DNA from: Nocardia higoensis
Lineage (GTDB): Bacteria > Actinomycetota > Actinomycetes > Mycobacteriales > Mycobacteriaceae
Direction of reading: 5' to 3'
Length of the DNA: 64,000 nt
Assembly (NCBI RefSeq): GCF_015477835.1
Contig: NZ_JADLQN010000001.1
Span: forward strand, 1,798,001-1,862,000
Position 1 is the first letter of the stretch. Each line of letters opens with the position of its first letter. Under the pieces are notes generated by a model. It saw nothing but the letters and a program-made list of their open reading frames with translations, was not told the origin of the DNA and ran no database searches. A program made the position numbers and the translations under genes. Positions 62,851-64,000 of this stretch are shown here, piece after piece.

Positions 62851-63390
62851 ATGAGCATTGAGAACCTGAAGAACTCCCTCCCCGAGTACGCCAAGGACCT
62901 CAAGCTCAATCTGTCCTCCATCGCACGGACCACCGTGCTGAACGAGCAGCAGCTCTGGGGCACCCTGCTGGCCTCGGCCGCCGCCACCCGCTCGGCCACC
63001 ACGCTGCGCGAGATCGCCGAGGAAGCCGCCGACGTGCTGTCGGCGGAGGCGTACAACGCCGCCCTCGGCGCGGCCTCGATCATGGGCATGAACAACGTGT
63101 TCTACCGGGGCCGGTCGTTCCTGGACGGTCGCTACGACGACCTGCGGGCCGGTCTGCGCATGCAGATCATCGGCAACCCGGGCGTGGACAAGGCCGATTT
63201 CGAGCTGTGGTCCTTCGCGGTCTCCTCGATCAACGGTTGCGCGCACTGCCTCGAGGCGCACGAGCACACCCTGCGTGAGGCGGGCGTGTCGCGCGAGGTG
63301 ATCTTCGAGTCGCTGCGCGCCGCCGCGATCGTGGCCGGCGTCGGTCAGGCCGTGCAGTCCACCGAGACCCTCGCCGCCGTATCGGTCTGA
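62851..63390 (+). CDS. ahpD: alkyl hydroperoxide reductase AhpD
   Basis: 179-aa carboxymuconolactone-decarboxylase-fold protein. The CxxC active site with downstream His is [16 protein letters not shown]; length and sequence match mycobacterial AhpD, a trimer that passes electrons from dihydrolipoamide systems to AhpC. It follows ahpC by 122 bp on the same strand, in the same peroxide operon under OxyR. Confidence 0.96.
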   Translation: MSIENLKNSLPEYAKDLKLNLSSIARTTVLNEQQLWGTLLASAAATRSATTLREIAEEAADVLSAEAYNAALGAASIMGMNNVFYRGRSFLDGRYDDLRAGLRMQIIGNPGVDKADFELWSFAVSSINGCAHCLEAHEHTLREAGVSREVIFESLRAAAIVAGVGQAVQSTETLAAVSV

Positions 63391-63446
63391 TCCGGCAGTT
63401 CCCGGCTCCCCGGCCTGCGACGGTCACCGCAGTCGAAGGCCCGTCG

Positions 63447-63482
63447 CTCGAGGGCCCGTCGCTCCCGCGACGGGCCCTCGAG
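63447..63482. terminator. bidirectional hairpin between ahpD and the acyl-CoA synthetase gene
   Basis: CTCGAGGGCCCGTCGC, loop TCCC, exact complement (16-bp stem) between convergent genes. Confidence 0.85.
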
Positions 63483-63492
63483 GCGTTCGGAC

Positions 63493-64000
63493 TCAGTGCA
63501 ATTCGCGCAGCTTCCGCACGAGTACCTTGCCGCTCGGATTGCGCGGCAGCTCGTCGAGGAAGACCACATCGCGCGGCACCTTGTAGCGGGCGAGCCGGGT
63601 GCGCACATGATCGCGGACGTCCTCGGCGGTGAGCCGGTGGCCGGGGCGGCGCACCACGGCCACCCGCAGACGCTGGCCGTATTCCTCGTCCTCGACTCCG
63701 AACGCGCTCACCTCGGCCACCGCGGGATGGGCTGCCAGCAGTTCCTCCACCTCGCCGGGGAAGACGTTCTCGCCCCCGGACACGATCATGTCGTCGGCCC
63801 GGCCGTCGACGAAGAGCCGACCGGCCCGGTCGAAATGCCCGAGGTCGCCGGTGGACATGAGTCCACGCACCCGTTCCTTGTCGCCGCCGCCGGTGTAGCC
63901 CTCGAACTGGTAGTCGTTGCCGACGAAGATCCGCCCGGTCCGGCCGGAGGGCAGTTCGCGACCGTCATCCCCGAGGATCTTCACCACCGCTCCGGGCACC
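63493..64000 (-). CDS. acyl-CoA synthetase (AMP-forming), C-terminal part only
   Basis: The gene continues past the right edge; its N-terminal adenylation domain is missing. What is seen is the end of the AMP-binding domain and the C-terminal lid: STGDLGHFDRAGRLFVDGRADDMIVSGGENVFPGEVEELL and the catalytic Lys in PRNPSGKVLVRKL. It activates a fatty or aromatic acid as its CoA ester (FadD-like), substrate unknown. It closes against ahpD with a strong shared terminator. Confidence 0.88.
   Translation of the reverse strand, partial: VPGAVVKILGDDGRELPSGRTGRIFVGNDYQFEGYTGGGDKERVRGLMSTGDLGHFDRAGRLFVDGRADDMIVSGGENVFPGEVEELLAAHPAVAEVSAFGVEDEEYGQRLRVAVVRRPGHRLTAEDVRDHVRTRLARYKVPRDVVFLDELPRNPSGKVLVRKLRELH

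Noticed and set aside
1..64000. tRNA, rRNA, CRISPR arrays, transposases or phage genes
   Set aside because: None recognised on either strand; the repeats seen are hairpins, coding repeats or the 14-bp tandem repeat.

Overview
This is a high-GC actinobacterial chromosome segment, most likely from Nocardia or a close mycolate-containing relative (genus inferred from gene content and remembered family sequences; no search was run). Most genes follow the order of the Mycobacterium tuberculosis block around Rv2672-Rv2714: secreted hydrolase, aftC, msrB, hemQ-hemY-hemE, DUF3000, RNase D, dxs, TrmA-like methyltransferase, APC permease, trkA-trkB, DUF3159, OB-fold, hydrolase, DUF3710, dut, DUF3093, DUF4193, cei, suhB, ppgK, sigA, YihY, DUF3039, DUF3099, sigB, ideR and a PAC2 protein. 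The presence of aftC (arabinan biosynthesis) fits a mycolata cell envelope.

Layout. 1-16.7 kb: envelope, haem (coproporphyrin branch), isoprenoid (dxs) and K+ uptake regulators. 16.8-24.9 kb: an ECF sigma factor placed inside the otherwise conserved block, then a run of small conserved actinobacterial genes with dut and cei, then suhB and ppgK. 25.1-26.5 kb: the primary sigma factor sigA. 26.7-39.7 kb: an accessory stretch between sigA and the YihY gene. It holds an MHYT membrane protein, a sulfur module (three rhodanese-containing proteins, one of them a metallo-beta-lactamase/rhodanese/rhodanese fusion, plus a TauE/SafE exporter) around a tandem ATACCC-N4-GGGTAT operator, a SNF2 helicase/SWIM pair, two TetR regulators, an SDR and a superfamily II helicase. 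39.8-45.5 kb: YihY, DUF3039, DUF3099, a VOC protein, a methyltransferase and sigB, the last behind a clear ECF-type promoter.

46.1-56.0 kb: an acuC deacetylase overlapping a GNAT/acyl-CoA-synthetase-like lysine acetyltransferase whose synthetase part has lost the usual SHTGAL catalytic motif; divergently ideR-galE; then a DUF4192 protein with an unusual proline-rich N-terminal half, a lipoprotein and a PAC2 protein. 56.0-61.0 kb: a DUF3516 helicase and a polyamine operon, in which an ornithine/lysine-type decarboxylase is followed by a single-chain AdoMet decarboxylase-aminopropyltransferase fusion. 61.1-64.0 kb: intact oxyR divergent from ahpC-ahpD, and the 3' end of an acyl-CoA synthetase gene.

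Two genome-scale signals stand out. First, at least thirteen genes have a TANNNT -10 hexamer exactly 6-8 nt before an ATG/GTG, the signature of leaderless mRNA, and this settles several start codons. Second, convergent gene pairs are repeatedly separated by long perfect hairpins (up to 25 bp). No rRNA, tRNA, CRISPR array, transposase or phage gene was seen.
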